DNA from: Cellulomonas composti
GTDB taxonomy: Bacteria > Actinomycetota > Actinomycetes > Actinomycetales > Cellulomonadaceae
Length of the DNA: 64,000 bases
Reading direction: 5' to 3'
Assembly: GCF_007990245.1 (NCBI RefSeq)
Contig: NZ_BJWG01000003.1
Location: forward strand, 62,001 to 126,000
The notes beneath the pieces are model-generated. The model saw nothing but the letters and a program-made list of their open reading frames with translations, was not told where the DNA came from and did no database searches. The position numbers were made by a program, and so were the translations under genes. Below, one piece after another: positions 1-9,153 of this stretch (within the stretch, counting starts at the first letter, position 1; every line of letters starts with the position of its first letter).

Positions 1-541
1 CCGCGACGACGTCGAGCGTCGGGTCGGTGACCGCCTGAACGAGCGGGGTGCCCACGTTGCCGGCCGCGACCACCGCTCGCCCGGCGGCCTGCAGGATCGA
101 CTCGAGCATGCCCACGGTCGTCGTCTTGCCGTTCGTGCCGGTCAGCGCGAGCCACGGCGCGGGCACGCCGGCTGGTCCGTTCACGCGTACGCGCCAGGCG
201 AGCTCGACCTCGCTCCAGACCGGTACGCCCGACGCGAGCGCCGCGGCCAGCAGCGGGTGGTGCGGCGGGAGGCCGGGCGACGCGACCACGAGGTCCGCAC
301 GTGCGAGCGCGCCACCCGCGAGGTACTCCTGCGAGCCGATCGCCTCGTCCGACGCGTCGTCCACGGGCACGACGAGCGCGCCGCGCTCCGCGAGCACCTG
401 CGCCGCAGCGCGCCCCGAGACGCCGAGGCCGGCGACGACGACGCGAGCGCCGGTGAACCCCGCCGCGGAGGCATCCGCGAAGGCACCCGCGGTCCCGTCG
501 GGCCTCTCGTCGGGCCCCTCGCTGGGCCTCTCGTCGGACAC
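1..541 (-). CDS. murD: UDP-N-acetylmuramoyl-L-alanine--D-glutamate ligase, C-terminus cut by window edge
   Basis: Cytoplasmic Mur ligase that adds D-glutamate to UDP-MurNAc-L-Ala in peptidoglycan synthesis. Only the first 180 residues are present. After a proline- and glutamate-rich leader there is a Rossmann-like N-terminal segment (ARVVVAGLGVSGRAAAQVL) and the Mur ligase ATP-binding motif LTGTNGKTTTVGML, with the P-loop lysine near residue 139. The GTG start directly abuts the mraY stop codon with no spacer, so translation is probably coupled. The leader contains a 14-base near-repeat encoding ERP-type residues. It is the last gene of the minus-strand dcw operon seen here; ftsW and murG would be expected beyond the edge. 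Confidence 0.93.
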   Translation of the reverse strand, partial: MSDERPSEGPDERPDGTAGAFADASAAGFTGARVVVAGLGVSGRAAAQVLAERGALVVPVDDASDEAIGSQEYLAGGALARADLVVASPGLPPHHPLLAAALASGVPVWSEVELAWRVRVNGPAGVPAPWLALTGTNGKTTTVGMLESILQAAGRAVVAAGNVGTPLVQAVTDPTLDVVA

Positions 542-1624
542 CTAGCCGGTCACCCACTGGCCGTAGAAGATCCCCACGCCGAGCGCGACGAACAGGCCCG
601 CGATGATCCAGAACCTGATGACGATCGTGACCTCACCCCAGCCCTGCAGCTCGAAGTGGTGGTGCAGCGGCGCCATCTTGAACACGCGTCTGCCGGTCAG
701 CCGGAAGAACCCGATCTGGATGACGTCCGAGAGCACCTCGAGGACGAACAGGCCGCCGATGATCGCGGCGAGGATCTCGGTCCGGGTGAGGATCGACAGG
801 CCGGCCAGCGCACCACCGAGCGCGAGCGAGCCGGTGTCCCCCATGAAGATCTTCGCCGGGCTCGCGTTCCACCACAGGAAGCCGAAGCACGCACCCGTGA
901 TCGCCGCGGCCACGACCGCGAGCGCCATCGGGTCGCGCGTCTCGTAGCAGCGCGGTCCCGCCGACGCGAAGATCTGGCAGGACTGGTTGAACTGCCACAC
1001 CGCCACGACGACGTACGCACCGAACACGATGAGCGAGGCGCCCGTCGCGAGGCCGTCGAGGCCGTCGGTGAGGTTGACGGCGTTCGACCACGCCGTGATG
1101 AGGAAGTTCGACCAGACGATGAACAGCAGCAGCCCGATCGTCGCACCCGCGAACGCGAGGTCGATGTTGGTGTCCCGGATGAACGAGATCTGCGTCGAGG
1201 CCGGCGTCCGGTAGCGCGCGTTGGGGAACTGCAGCGCAGCGACCGCGAAGATCACGCCCACCAGGCCCTGCCCGACGATCTTCCAGCGGGCCTTGAGGCC
1301 GAGACTGCGTTGCCGGCTGATCTTGATGTAGTCGTCGAGGAACCCGACCAGGCCCAGCCCGGTCATGAGGAACAGCACGAGCACCGCGGACACCGACGGC
1401 GTGGTACCCGTGACGATCAGCGCGCCGATCCACCCGACGAGCGTCGCGGCGATGATGACGACACCGCCCATGGTCGGCGTGCCGCGCTTGGTGAAGTGCG
1501 CGGTCGGGCCGTCCTGCCGGATGAACTGGCCGTACTGGTGACGCACCAGGAAGCGGATGAACAGCGGCGTGCCGAGCAGCGCGACGAGCATCGCGAGCCC
1601 GCCCGAGATGAGTACCGCCTTCAC
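542..1624 (-). CDS. mraY: Phospho-N-acetylmuramoyl-pentapeptide transferase
   Basis: Integral membrane enzyme that transfers phospho-MurNAc-pentapeptide from UDP to undecaprenyl phosphate, making lipid I. The 360-residue product is of normal family length and has about ten hydrophobic segments. Family signatures include the GTPTMGG segment near residue 50, FLDDYIK (aspartates near residue 97), [13 protein letters not shown] in the middle and the MAPLHHHFE tract near residue 320. The GTG start overlaps the murF stop by four bases (GTGA), which indicates translational coupling inside the dcw operon. Confidence 0.97.
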   Translation of the reverse strand: MKAVLISGGLAMLVALLGTPLFIRFLVRHQYGQFIRQDGPTAHFTKRGTPTMGGVVIIAATLVGWIGALIVTGTTPSVSAVLVLFLMTGLGLVGFLDDYIKISRQRSLGLKARWKIVGQGLVGVIFAVAALQFPNARYRTPASTQISFIRDTNIDLAFAGATIGLLLFIVWSNFLITAWSNAVNLTDGLDGLATGASLIVFGAYVVVAVWQFNQSCQIFASAGPRCYETRDPMALAVVAAAITGACFGFLWWNASPAKIFMGDTGSLALGGALAGLSILTRTEILAAIIGGLFVLEVLSDVIQIGFFRLTGRRVFKMAPLHHHFELQGWGEVTIVIRFWIIAGLFVALGVGIFYGQWVTG

Positions 1625-3087
1625 GAGGCCACCTCCGCCTCATCGGTCGAAGCGGCGGCGAGCGCGTCGCCGAGCTCCCAGAGCCCCGCGCCGTACGACG
1701 ACTTCACGAGCACGACGTCGCCCGCGCGCAGCTCACCCGCGAGGTACGCCTGGGCGGCCGCGACGTCGTCGACGAGCACGACCTCGTCGCCCCAGCTGCC
1801 CTCGTGCGCCGCACCGTCCGCGATCGCCCGGGCACCGTCGCCCACGACGACCGTGAGCTGGACGTTGAGACGTACGACGAGCCGCCCGATCGCGTCGTGC
1901 GCCTCGCGTGCACCGGGGCCGAGCTCGAGCATCTCGCCGAGCACGGCGACCGAGCGGCGCTCGCGTCCGGCGAGCACCGCGAGGGCCTTGAGCGCGGCAC
2001 GCATCGAGTCGGGGTTCGCGTTGTAGGAGTCGTCGACGAGCGTCACGCCGTCGGCGCGGTCGACGACGTGCATGCGGTGCGGGCTCAGCGCGTCGGCCGC
2101 CGTCAGCCCGTCCGCGACCTCGTCGAGCGTGAGCCCCACGGCGAGCGCGGCGGCCGCGGCGGCGAGCGCGTTGTGCACGTGGTGCTCGCCGACGAGCCGC
2201 AGCGCGACGTCGACCGCACGCTCGTCGGGACGGCCCTCGCCGACGGCGAGCGTGAAGCGGGCCCGGCCGGTGCGGTCCACGACGACGCCGCGCGCACGCA
2301 CCTGCACGCCGGGCGCGGCGCCGAAGGTCACGACCTCGCCGGGCGCGAGCGCGGCCATCGCCGCCACGCGCGGGTCGTCCGCGTTCAGGACTGCGACACC
2401 GTCCGGGACCAGGCCCTGCACGATCTCGGCCTTCGCGCGGGCGACCGCGTCGATCCCGCCGAACCCGCCGAGGTGCGCCTGCCCGACGACGAGCACCACG
2501 GCCACGTCGGGCGGCGCGATGCGCGTGAGGTAGTCGAGGTGGCCCGGGCCGCTCGCGCCCATCTCGAGGACGAGGAAGCGGGTCGAGTCGTCGGCGCGCA
2601 GCACCGTCAGCGGCAGGCCGATCTCGTTGTTGAACGAGCGCACGGGCGCGATCGTCGGGCCGACGCTGCCGCACAGCTGCGCCAGCAGGTCCTTGGTGGT
2701 CGTCTTCCCGACCGAACCGGTGACGCCCACGACCCGCAGGCCGCTGCCGCCCGGCTCGCGCGACGCGTCGCGCAGCCGCACGAGCACCTCGCGGGCCAGC
2801 TCGCCGAGGGCGACCTCGACGTCCGGCACGACGACGACGGGCAGCGCCGAGCCGTCGTCCGCGGACAGCGGCCGGGCGGCGAGCACGAGCGCGGCGCCCG
2901 CTGCCACCGCGCGCGCCGCGAAGTCGTGGCCGTCCACGTGCTCGCCGGGCAGCGCGACGAACATCCCGCCGGGCTCGACGTCGCGCGAGTCCGTGACGAC
3001 GGCGCCCGCCACGAGGAACCCGCCGTCGACGCCGTTCAGCGTGCCCGCGGTCGCGGTCGCGATCTCGGCCGCCGTCAGCGCGATCAC
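1621..3087 (-). CDS. murF: UDP-N-acetylmuramoyl-tripeptide--D-alanyl-D-alanine ligase
   Basis: Adds D-Ala-D-Ala to the UDP-MurNAc-tripeptide, the last cytoplasmic step of the precursor pathway. The 488-residue protein shows the Mur ligase P-loop in the form [15 protein letters not shown] and the central [11 protein letters not shown] and [11 protein letters not shown] segments typical of MurF. I chose the GTG at 3087 (residues [10 protein letters not shown]) because it overlaps the murE stop by four bases and starts directly at the family's N-terminus. The longer reading frame would only add nine residues inside murE. It overlaps mraY in the same GTGA manner. Confidence 0.96.
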   Translation of the reverse strand: MIALTAAEIATATAGTLNGVDGGFLVAGAVVTDSRDVEPGGMFVALPGEHVDGHDFAARAVAAGAALVLAARPLSADDGSALPVVVVPDVEVALGELAREVLVRLRDASREPGGSGLRVVGVTGSVGKTTTKDLLAQLCGSVGPTIAPVRSFNNEIGLPLTVLRADDSTRFLVLEMGASGPGHLDYLTRIAPPDVAVVLVVGQAHLGGFGGIDAVARAKAEIVQGLVPDGVAVLNADDPRVAAMAALAPGEVVTFGAAPGVQVRARGVVVDRTGRARFTLAVGEGRPDERAVDVALRLVGEHHVHNALAAAAAALAVGLTLDEVADGLTAADALSPHRMHVVDRADGVTLVDDSYNANPDSMRAALKALAVLAGRERRSVAVLGEMLELGPGAREAHDAIGRLVVRLNVQLTVVVGDGARAIADGAAHEGSWGDEVVLVDDVAAAQAYLAGELRAGDVVLVKSSYGAGLWELGDALAAASTDEAEVAS

Positions 3088-4745
3088 GCCGGCTCCCCCG
3101 TCCGGTCGGTCCACGCCGAGCCGACGACGCCCTCGGCGAGCGCCGCACGCAGCACGTCCCGGTCGTTGTACCGGTGGAACACCCCGGCGATCTCCTGCGT
3201 GGGCTCGTGGCCCTTGCCTGTGACGATGACGGTGTCCCCTTCCCGTGCGAGCGCCAGCGCCTCGCGGATCGCCTGTGCGCGCGGTTCGACCTCGCGCACG
3301 TCGTGCAGGTCCGGGCGCTGCTTGCGTACCCCCGTCAGGATGGCGGACCGGATGCTCGCGGGCTCCTCGGAACGCGGGTTCTCGTCGGTCACGACGAGCA
3401 CGTCTGCCAGCCGGGCCGCGATCTGCCCCATGATCGGGCGCTTGCCGCGGTCCCGGTCGCCGTCGGAGCCGAAGACGATGACGAGCCTGCCGGGGGTGAT
3501 GGGCCGCACGGCCTCGAGCGCCAGCACGAGCGCGTCCGGCGTGTGCGCGTAGTCGACCAGGCCGAGCGGACGTCCCGGCGCGCGCTCGATCACGCGCTCC
3601 ATGCGACCCGGGATCGCGTGCGCGTGGGAGACGGCGTCGATCGCGGCGTCCAGGTCGACCCCCGCGGCGTGCGCGACGACGATCGCGAGCGCAGCGTTGG
3701 ACACGTTCACGAGCCCGGGCAGCGGGCTGACGGCCTCATGATCCGTGCCGTCCGGACCGCGCAGCACGAACGTGGACCCCACACCGTCGAGCCCGATGTC
3801 GGCCCCCACCACGGCCCAGTCGGCGTCGGCCGCGGCCGGGTCGCCGACGTGCGTCGCGACCGTCTCGACCGGGATCCGGGCCTGCGCGGCGAGCCGCCGG
3901 CCCCACTCGTCGTCCACCACGACGACCCCGCGACGCGACTGCGCCGGGTCGAACAGGCGCGCCTTGTCCGCGAAGTAGCCCTCCATGTCGCCGTGGAAGT
4001 CGAGGTGGTCGCGCTGCAGGTTGGTGAAGGCCGCGACGTCGAACAGCGTGCCCGCCGTGCGGTGCAGCGCGAGCGCGTGCGACGACGCCTCGGTGGTCAT
4101 CGCGGTCGCGCCCCGCTCGAGCGCGAGCGCGAGCAGCGCCTGCAGCACGGGGGCCTCGACCGTGGTGCGCGGGCTCTCGATCGCCTCGTCCCCGATGCGC
4201 AGCTCGACCGTGCCGAGCACCGCGGTCAGCGGGTGCGCCGCGCGCAGGGCCGCGTCGACGAAGTAGGTCGTCGTCGTCTTGCCGTTGGTCCCGGTGACGG
4301 CGACCGTCGTCAGGCGCTCGGCCGGGTGGCCGTGCACCCACGCCGCCACAGGCCCCGCGAGCGCGCGCGGATCCTCGGCGACCAGCACGGGCACGTCGGG
4401 CGGCAGGTCGAGCAGCGCGGCGCCCGCAGCATCCGTGAGGACCGCCACCGCACCCGCCTCGACGGCGCCGGGCGCGAAGGTCGCGCCGTGACGGCGCAGT
4501 CCAGGGATCCCGACGAACAGGTCGCCCGGTTCGACGTCGTCGCTCGCGACCGTCACCCCGCGGACCGTGACGCCCTCGAGCGTCTCGCCGGATGCGTCGC
4601 TGACCAGCGAGAACGCCGTGACGAGGTCGGGGAGCCGACGGTCGACGGGATGCGTCGGACGCATCCGTGCCGGGGTCATGGGGAGGAATCTACCGCGCAC
4701 GGGGACGACGGCCGGCGCGTCCATGGGCGTGGTGACCCGGCTCAC
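3084..4745 (-). CDS. murE: UDP-N-acetylmuramoyl-L-alanyl-D-glutamate--diamino acid ligase
   Basis: Adds the third, diamino residue of the stem peptide. Visible motifs are GTNGKTTTTYFVDAAL (P-loop), TTEASSHAL, FTNLQRDHLDFHG, FGSDGDRDRGKRPIMG and a C-terminal TDENPRSEEP. The last corresponds to the DNPR motif that reads meso-diaminopimelate in many MurE enzymes, but here the first Asp is Glu. The start at 4745 (GTG) overlaps the ftsI stop by four bases. ATG codons inside the next 30 codons are alternatives, since no clear Shine-Dalgarno sequence distinguishes them. The reading frame runs open far upstream through ftsI, but that part is an out-of-frame shadow. Confidence 0.95.
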   Translation of the reverse strand: MSRVTTPMDAPAVVPVRGRFLPMTPARMRPTHPVDRRLPDLVTAFSLVSDASGETLEGVTVRGVTVASDDVEPGDLFVGIPGLRRHGATFAPGAVEAGAVAVLTDAAGAALLDLPPDVPVLVAEDPRALAGPVAAWVHGHPAERLTTVAVTGTNGKTTTTYFVDAALRAAHPLTAVLGTVELRIGDEAIESPRTTVEAPVLQALLALALERGATAMTTEASSHALALHRTAGTLFDVAAFTNLQRDHLDFHGDMEGYFADKARLFDPAQSRRGVVVVDDEWGRRLAAQARIPVETVATHVGDPAAADADWAVVGADIGLDGVGSTFVLRGPDGTDHEAVSPLPGLVNVSNAALAIVVAHAAGVDLDAAIDAVSHAHAIPGRMERVIERAPGRPLGLVDYAHTPDALVLALEAVRPITPGRLVIVFGSDGDRDRGKRPIMGQIAARLADVLVVTDENPRSEEPASIRSAILTGVRKQRPDLHDVREVEPRAQAIREALALAREGDTVIVTGKGHEPTQEIAGVFHRYNDRDVLRAALAEGVVGSAWTDRTGEPA

Positions 4746-6691
4746 CACGTCGTCGGGTAGAGCGTGGCCTTCGTGCCCGAGGGTGCGATACCGAGCTCGC
4801 TGAGCGTGTACGCGGCGATGTCGCGGAACACCGGAGCCGCGACCGTGCCGCCGTAGATCGACGACTTCGGCTCGTGCAGGATCACGCTCACCGCGATCTG
4901 CGGGTCGTCGGCCGGGACGACGCCGATGAACGACGCCGTGATGCCCTGCACGCCGTGCATCCAGTTCTGCGCGGTACCCGTCTTGCCCGCGACGCGGTAG
5001 CCCGGGATCGCCGCGTTGGAGCCCGTGCCGTCGTCGACCACGCTCTCCATCATCGACAGCACCGTGTCGGCGGTCGCCTCCGAGACGACACGCGTGCGAG
5101 CGGCCTCCTCGGCGGGCGTGTACGTGCCGTCCGGGTCGGTCCAGCCTTCGATGATGTGCGGCTGCACCCGCACGCCGCCGTTCGCGATCGTCGCGAAGAC
5201 CTGCGTCGCCTGCAGCGCCGTCACCGCGACACCCTGGCCGAACAGCACGTTCCACTTGGTGCGTCCGTCCCAGTCGTCCGCGTCGGCCAGCAGGCCCGAC
5301 GACTCGCCGGGCAGCTCGACCCCGGTCTTGGAACCGAAGCCGAACGCCGTGAGCGCGGCGTGCCGCTGGTCCACCGTGAGCTTGGAGCCGATCTGGACGG
5401 TGCCGGTGTTCGACGACTCCGCGAGCACGCCCGCGGTCGTCAGCTTCTCGGTGCCGTGCTCGTGCGAGTCGTGGATGACCTGTCCGTTGTCGGTCGTGTA
5501 GGCGTACGGCACGGTCCACTGGTCGGTGGGCGTGACCAGGCCGGCCTCGATCACGGCCGACATCGTGATCACCTTGCCGGTCGAACCCGGCTCGAACACG
5601 TCGGAGATCGAGCTCGCGAGCGAGCCGCCCGCGGAGTCGCCCGGGTTGTTCGGGTCGCGCGAGTCGGAGTCGGCGAGCGCGAGGATCTCGCCGGTCTTGA
5701 CGTTGATCACGACCGCAGAGCCGGACGAGGCGCCCGACGCGTCGACCTGTGCGTCGAGCAGGCTCTGCGCCTTCCACTGGATGTCGTTGTCGAGGGTCAG
5801 GCGCACGGACCGGCCGGTGGTCGCGGGCTCGTCGTCGGAGTACCCGCCCGGCACCGGCTGTCCCTTGGCGCCGCGCTCGTAGACGTCCTTGCCCGGCAGG
5901 CCCTTGAGCTCGTCGTCGAGCGACATCTCGAGACCTTCGAGCCCCTGGCCGTTCGAGTTGACGAAGCCGATGACGTTGCCCGCGTTCACGCCGTTGGGGT
6001 AGGCGCGCTCGGCGACCTTGTCCACGTTGATGCACGGCAGCCCGAGCGCGCGGATCTCACGCGCGACCTCCGGGAGCACGCCCTTGCGCAGGTACTTGAA
6101 CCCCGAGTCGCCGACGATCTGACCGCCCAGCACCGCGACGTCCATCCCCAGCAGCGGCGCGAGCCGGCGGGCCACGCCGAGCGCACCCGACGGGTCCGCG
6201 TCGGTCCCGTCGCCGCGGTACTCGTCGACCTGGGTCTGGTTCACCGAGATGTCGTAGCGCTCGACCGAGGTCGCGAGCACGACGCCGTCGCGGTCCGTGA
6301 TCTGCCCCCGCGTGCCGATCAGCGCGACCGTCGACAGTCGGCTCTCGCGCGCCGCCTCCGCCAGGCTGGGGCCGCGCAGCGCCTGCACGTAGACGAGACG
6401 TCCCGCGAACAGCGTCACGACGAGCAGCAGCACGACCGTGAGGAACACCATCCGCCCGTGGCTGCCGGCCACCGGGACACGCGTCGAGGGGCCCGACCGG
6501 TCCCGACGACCACCGCCGTGACCACCGCCGTGACCGCCACCTTGACCACCGCCGGCGCCGCCCGGGCGCGCTGCCCCTCTCAGGGCTGCGGCGCGAACGG
6601 GCCGCACGGTCGTGGTCGTCACAGAGCCACTGTGCCCGACACCCTGCCCGGCGGCGGGGCGCGCACGCGGCGGGTCGGCGACCTGCGTCAT
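4742..6691 (-). CDS. ftsI: Division-specific penicillin-binding protein (PBP2b/FtsI class)
   Basis: Septal transpeptidase, a class B penicillin-binding protein acting outside the membrane with the FtsW glycosyltransferase. It is 649 residues long. A Gly/His-rich cytoplasmic tail (GGGHGGGHGGG, encoded by 12-bp repeats) is followed by one membrane segment near residues 80-105. The three transpeptidase motifs are present in order: SxxK as STGK near residue 367, SxN as SSN near 424 and KTG as GKTGTAQNW near 569. The ATG overlaps the FtsL-like gene's stop by one base (TGATG). Confidence 0.95.
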   Translation of the reverse strand: MTQVADPPRARPAAGQGVGHSGSVTTTTVRPVRAAALRGAARPGGAGGGQGGGHGGGHGGGRRDRSGPSTRVPVAGSHGRMVFLTVVLLLVVTLFAGRLVYVQALRGPSLAEAARESRLSTVALIGTRGQITDRDGVVLATSVERYDISVNQTQVDEYRGDGTDADPSGALGVARRLAPLLGMDVAVLGGQIVGDSGFKYLRKGVLPEVAREIRALGLPCINVDKVAERAYPNGVNAGNVIGFVNSNGQGLEGLEMSLDDELKGLPGKDVYERGAKGQPVPGGYSDDEPATTGRSVRLTLDNDIQWKAQSLLDAQVDASGASSGSAVVINVKTGEILALADSDSRDPNNPGDSAGGSLASSISDVFEPGSTGKVITMSAVIEAGLVTPTDQWTVPYAYTTDNGQVIHDSHEHGTEKLTTAGVLAESSNTGTVQIGSKLTVDQRHAALTAFGFGSKTGVELPGESSGLLADADDWDGRTKWNVLFGQGVAVTALQATQVFATIANGGVRVQPHIIEGWTDPDGTYTPAEEAARTRVVSEATADTVLSMMESVVDDGTGSNAAIPGYRVAGKTGTAQNWMHGVQGITASFIGVVPADDPQIAVSVILHEPKSSIYGGTVAAPVFRDIAAYTLSELGIAPSGTKATLYPTTW

Positions 6692-7116
6692 CAGGGCGCC
6701 TCGGGCGCACCCTGCACGGTGCCGTCCGCGAGCCGCACCCAGCCGGTGCCGGCGGCCGGCACCATCCCGAGCTTGGCCGCGGCCGCGGCGAGCGCGCTCG
6801 GAGACGACTTCTGGTCCAGCTGCGCCGAGAGGTCCTTGGCGTCCTGGTCGAGCCGGCCCAGCTCGTTGGACAGGTCGTACTTGGCGTACGCGTTCGAGGC
6901 CATCTGCGTGTTCAAGAGCAGTGCGGTGAGCAGCGCGAGGGCCAGCACCCCCATGCAGACCAGGACGAACGGCACCCGCAGGCGCGCGTTCGCCGGGGCA
7001 CGCACGAGGCGCAGCCGGGGTGCGGGGGCGCGCTCGCCCGTGGTGCGGGCAGGGGCACCCGACGACCGGACCGGACGCGCGGGGGCCGGGTAGGCCCGGG
7101 CGGTAGCGGTGCTCAT
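6691..7116 (-). CDS. FtsL-like septum formation protein
   Basis: A 141-residue bitopic membrane protein in the FtsL position of the dcw cluster. It has a basic, Pro/Ala-rich cytoplasmic tail, then one transmembrane helix near residues 49-68 ([20 protein letters not shown]), then a short extracytoplasmic region with heptad-like leucines ([20 protein letters not shown]). FtsL binds FtsQ and DivIC/FtsB homologues and helps activate FtsWI. Sequence identity in this family is low, so the call rests on topology, size and position. Its ATG overlaps the rsmH stop by four bases (ATGA) and its stop overlaps the ftsI start. Confidence 0.85.
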   Translation of the reverse strand: MSTATARAYPAPARPVRSSGAPARTTGERAPAPRLRLVRAPANARLRVPFVLVCMGVLALALLTALLLNTQMASNAYAKYDLSNELGRLDQDAKDLSAQLDQKSSPSALAAAAAKLGMVPAAGTGWVRLADGTVQGAPEAP

Positions 7117-8129
7117 GCGGCCCTCCTGCGCAGGTGGTCGGGAGTCGGACGGACGCGCTCGGCGGCGCGCAGGCGGACGGACTGGGAACGGGGGTTGCGG
7201 GCGAGCTCGGCCTCGTCGGCCTCCTCCGCGCCGCGCGTGACCAGCCGCAGGTACGGCTCGTGCGTCGGCGGCAGCACCGGCAGGTCCGGCGGTGCGCTCG
7301 ACGTCGCGCCGGCGGCCAGCGCGTGCTTGACCAGCCGGTCCTCGAGCGACTGGTAGGCCTCGACGACGATGCGGCCGCCGACGACGAGCGCCTCGATCGA
7401 CTCGGGCAGCGCGCGCTCGAGCGTCTCCAGCTCGCCGTTGACCTCGATCCGCAGCGCCTGGAACGTCCGCTTGGCCGGGTGTCCCCCGGTCGCGCGGGCC
7501 GCCGCAGGGATGCTCGCCCGCACGAGGTCGACCAGCTCGGAGGTCCGCGTCAGCGGCGCCACGGTGCGCGCCCGCACGATGGCGCGCGCGATCCGCGGCG
7601 CGAACCGCTCCTCGCCGTACACGCGCAGCACGCGTGCGAGGTCTCGCTCGTCGTACGTGTTGAGCACGTCGGCCGCGGTCTGGCCCGAGGTCGCGTCCAT
7701 CCGCATGTCGAGCGGCGCGTCCTGCGCGTACGAGAAGCCGCGCTCGGTCTCGTCGAGCTGGAGCGACGAGACGCCCAGGTCCATGAGCACCGCGTGCACG
7801 GCGGGGATGCCGAGCCGGCGCAGCACGTCGCGGATCTCGTCGTACACGGCGTGCACGCCCGTGAAGCGATCGCCGAACGGTGCGAGCCGCTCACCCGCGA
7901 GGTCCAGCGCCTGGGTGTCGCGGTCGAGGCCGATGACCCGCACGTGCGGGAACCGGCGCAGCACGCCCTCGGTGTGGCCGCCCATGCCGAGCGTCGAGTC
8001 GACCATCACGGCGTCGGCCGGCTCGAGCGCGGGCGCCAACAGCTCGAGGCACCGCTCGAGGAGCACCGGCACGTGCCGGGACGCCGCGTCGCCGACGGGG
8101 ACCGTCCGGTCGGCGGTCGCGTCGTCCAT
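7113..8129 (-). CDS. rsmH: 16S rRNA (cytosine(1402)-N(4))-methyltransferase
   Basis: Methylates N4 of C1402 in 16S rRNA; formerly called MraW, usually the second gene of the dcw cluster. The product has 338 residues. It begins with [14 protein letters not shown] and has the SAM-binding segment [18 protein letters not shown], then [20 protein letters not shown] and [15 protein letters not shown], all family hallmarks. The ATG at 8129 is preceded by a strong AAGGAGG six bases away, so the 89 upstream in-frame codons are excluded. It lies about 194 bp downstream of mraZ. Confidence 0.97.
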   Translation of the reverse strand: MDDATADRTVPVGDAASRHVPVLLERCLELLAPALEPADAVMVDSTLGMGGHTEGVLRRFPHVRVIGLDRDTQALDLAGERLAPFGDRFTGVHAVYDEIRDVLRRLGIPAVHAVLMDLGVSSLQLDETERGFSYAQDAPLDMRMDATSGQTAADVLNTYDERDLARVLRVYGEERFAPRIARAIVRARTVAPLTRTSELVDLVRASIPAAARATGGHPAKRTFQALRIEVNGELETLERALPESIEALVVGGRIVVEAYQSLEDRLVKHALAAGATSSAPPDLPVLPPTHEPYLRLVTRGAEEADEAELARNPRSQSVRLRAAERVRPTPDHLRRRAA

Positions 8130-8323
8130 CGGTCCTCCTTCCGTCGGTCGTGCCGTCTCGTCGGCCTCGTGCTCGTGCGTCCTGCGGTCCTTGCCGTCCT
8201 GCTGTGGTTGCTGGTCGAACAGCCCCTCCGCCGTCCGACCAGATCCCCCGCCGTCCCTGCGCCGCCGGGGAAGTGCGGCGCGAAGGTCGGAAGGAGGTCT
8301 CGCCGGGCGGACCCGGACCTCGC

Positions 8324-8791
8324 TCAGCCGGTGGGGAACACCCCCTCGGTGACGTCGGCGTAACCCGCCTCCTGCTCGGCGAGGTACGTCTCCCACGTCG
8401 GCAGGTCCCAGATCTCGACGCGGCTGCCCGTGCCGATCACCGCGACGTCCCGGTCGAGTCCCGCGTACTGACGCAGCACCGGCGGGATCGAGACGCGGCC
8501 CTGCTTGTCCGGCAGCTCGTCACTCGCGCCGGACAGGAAGACACGCAGGTAGTCGCGCGTCTGCTTGCTCGTCACGGGCGAGAGCCGCAGGTGCTCGTGC
8601 ATCCGGCGGAACTCGTCCATCGGCAGCAGGAACAGGCAGCGCTCCTGGCCGCGGGTCATGACGAGACCCGAGGCCAGCTGGGGGCGGAACTTGGCCGGGA
8701 GGATCAGCCGCCCCTTCTCGTCGAGCCGGGGCGTGTAGGTGCCCAGGAAGGGCAGGCCGGAGCCGAAGACGGCGCTGGTCTCGAGCGACAC
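8324..8791 (-). CDS. mraZ: Transcriptional regulator MraZ
   Basis: First gene of the dcw operon. MraZ is an AbrB-fold DNA-binding protein that binds direct repeats in its own promoter. The core ([18 protein letters not shown], then the second half-domain with [12 protein letters not shown]) is complete. The usual initiator Met just before FLGTY is replaced here by Leu-Pro, so the protein must start upstream. I chose the GTG at 8791, which has GGGGAGG upstream. This gives 155 residues with about 13 extra at the N-terminus. The promoter and repeat array at 8841-8874 lie directly upstream. Confidence 0.93.
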   Translation of the reverse strand: MSLETSAVFGSGLPFLGTYTPRLDEKGRLILPAKFRPQLASGLVMTRGQERCLFLLPMDEFRRMHEHLRLSPVTSKQTRDYLRVFLSGASDELPDKQGRVSIPPVLRQYAGLDRDVAVIGTGSRVEIWDLPTWETYLAEQEAGYADVTEGVFPTG

Positions 8792-8840
8792 CAGACCCAC
8801 CTCCCCGTCCCCGTCCACGGCGCGGCGACTCCCCGCCGCA

Positions 8841-8874
8841 CCACGTGTCCCCACGCTACTCCACTTTCCTCCAC
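8841..8874 (-). promoter_or_regulatory. MraZ-type operator: four GTGG repeats at exact 10-bp spacing
   Basis: On the minus strand GTGG occurs four times with a period of exactly ten bases (plus-strand CCAC at 8841, 8851, 8861 and 8871). The three most upstream copies read GTGGA, GTGGA and GTGGG. MraZ is known in other bacteria to bind short G-rich direct repeats spaced one helical turn apart upstream of its own gene. The array overlaps the likely -10 element, as expected for repression. Confidence 0.75.
8853..8858 (-). promoter_or_regulatory. Putative -10 element of mraZ / dcw operon
   Basis: TAGCGT on the minus strand matches the actinobacterial TAnnnT -10 pattern and sits inside the GTGG array. 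Bound MraZ would cover it. It would give a leader of roughly 55 bases before the mraZ GTG. Confidence 0.45.
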
Positions 8875-8933
8875 CCTCGCCGGTCAGACGCCAAGAAATC
8901 ACCCATCTGACACACATATCCGCAGGTCAAACA

Positions 8934-8952
8934 CGGTGGAGTGAAGTGGAGG
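8934..8952 (+). promoter_or_regulatory. GTGGA-GTGAA-GTGGA repeat element, copy 1
   Basis: A 19-base element with two GTGGA boxes ten bases apart (8936 and 8946), the same box and spacing as in the mraZ operator but facing the moxR operon. An identical 19-mer lies at 9071-9089. It is a candidate MraZ operator for the plus strand. Confidence 0.55.
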
Positions 8953-9070
8953 GGTATCTCGGCCATCGCGCCGTGGCGTGTCCGGTCGCACCACCGCGCC
9001 GACGGCGCAGATCAGCAAATCCGCAGGTCAACGACGGTTGCACCGTCGTTCGAAGCAGGCGACGACCGTC

Positions 9071-9089
9071 CGGTGGAGTGAAGTGGAGG
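9071..9089 (+). promoter_or_regulatory. GTGGA-GTGAA-GTGGA repeat element, copy 2 (moxR promoter)
   Basis: Identical to 8934-8952. It ends about 33 bases upstream of the -10-like TACGCT at 9122 and about 65 bases upstream of the moxR start, so it lies at the -35/upstream region of that promoter. Confidence 0.55.
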
Positions 9090-9121
9090 ACCGAAGGGCA
9101 CCCGCGAGCGCCCAGGGCACG

Positions 9122-9127
9122 TACGCT
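9122..9127 (+). promoter_or_regulatory. Putative -10 element of the moxR operon
   Basis: TACGCT fits the TAnnnT pattern. The predicted transcript would start near 9134 and carry the strong AAAGGAGG Shine-Dalgarno sequence just before the moxR ATG at 9154. Confidence 0.4.
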
Positions 9128-9153
9128 CGTCCCAGACCGCCAAAGGAGGCGCA

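Larger units (their letters stand above)
8792..9153. other. Divergent control region between mraZ (dcw operon) and moxR operon
   Basis: This 362-bp gap has no convincing gene. It holds the mraZ-side repeat array (8841-8874), two copies of a plus-strand repeat element (8934-8952 and 9071-9089), a repeated 13-mer (8918-8930 and 9019-9031) and -10-like elements for both directions. Its layout suggests coordinated control of cell wall and division genes (minus strand) and the moxR operon (plus strand). Confidence 0.75.

Noticed and set aside
3084-6035. A 983-codon open frame apparently joining murE to an upstream coding region
   Set aside because: The upstream part is the ftsI gene read in the wrong frame. 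murE starts at the four-base overlap with the ftsI stop, and the upstream translation is Arg-rich with no domain.
8841-9089. GTGG repeat cluster considered as a CRISPR-like array
   Set aside because: Boxes are 4-5 bases with 10-bp spacing, with no spacers of 30-40 bases and no cas genes nearby. An operator array fits better.
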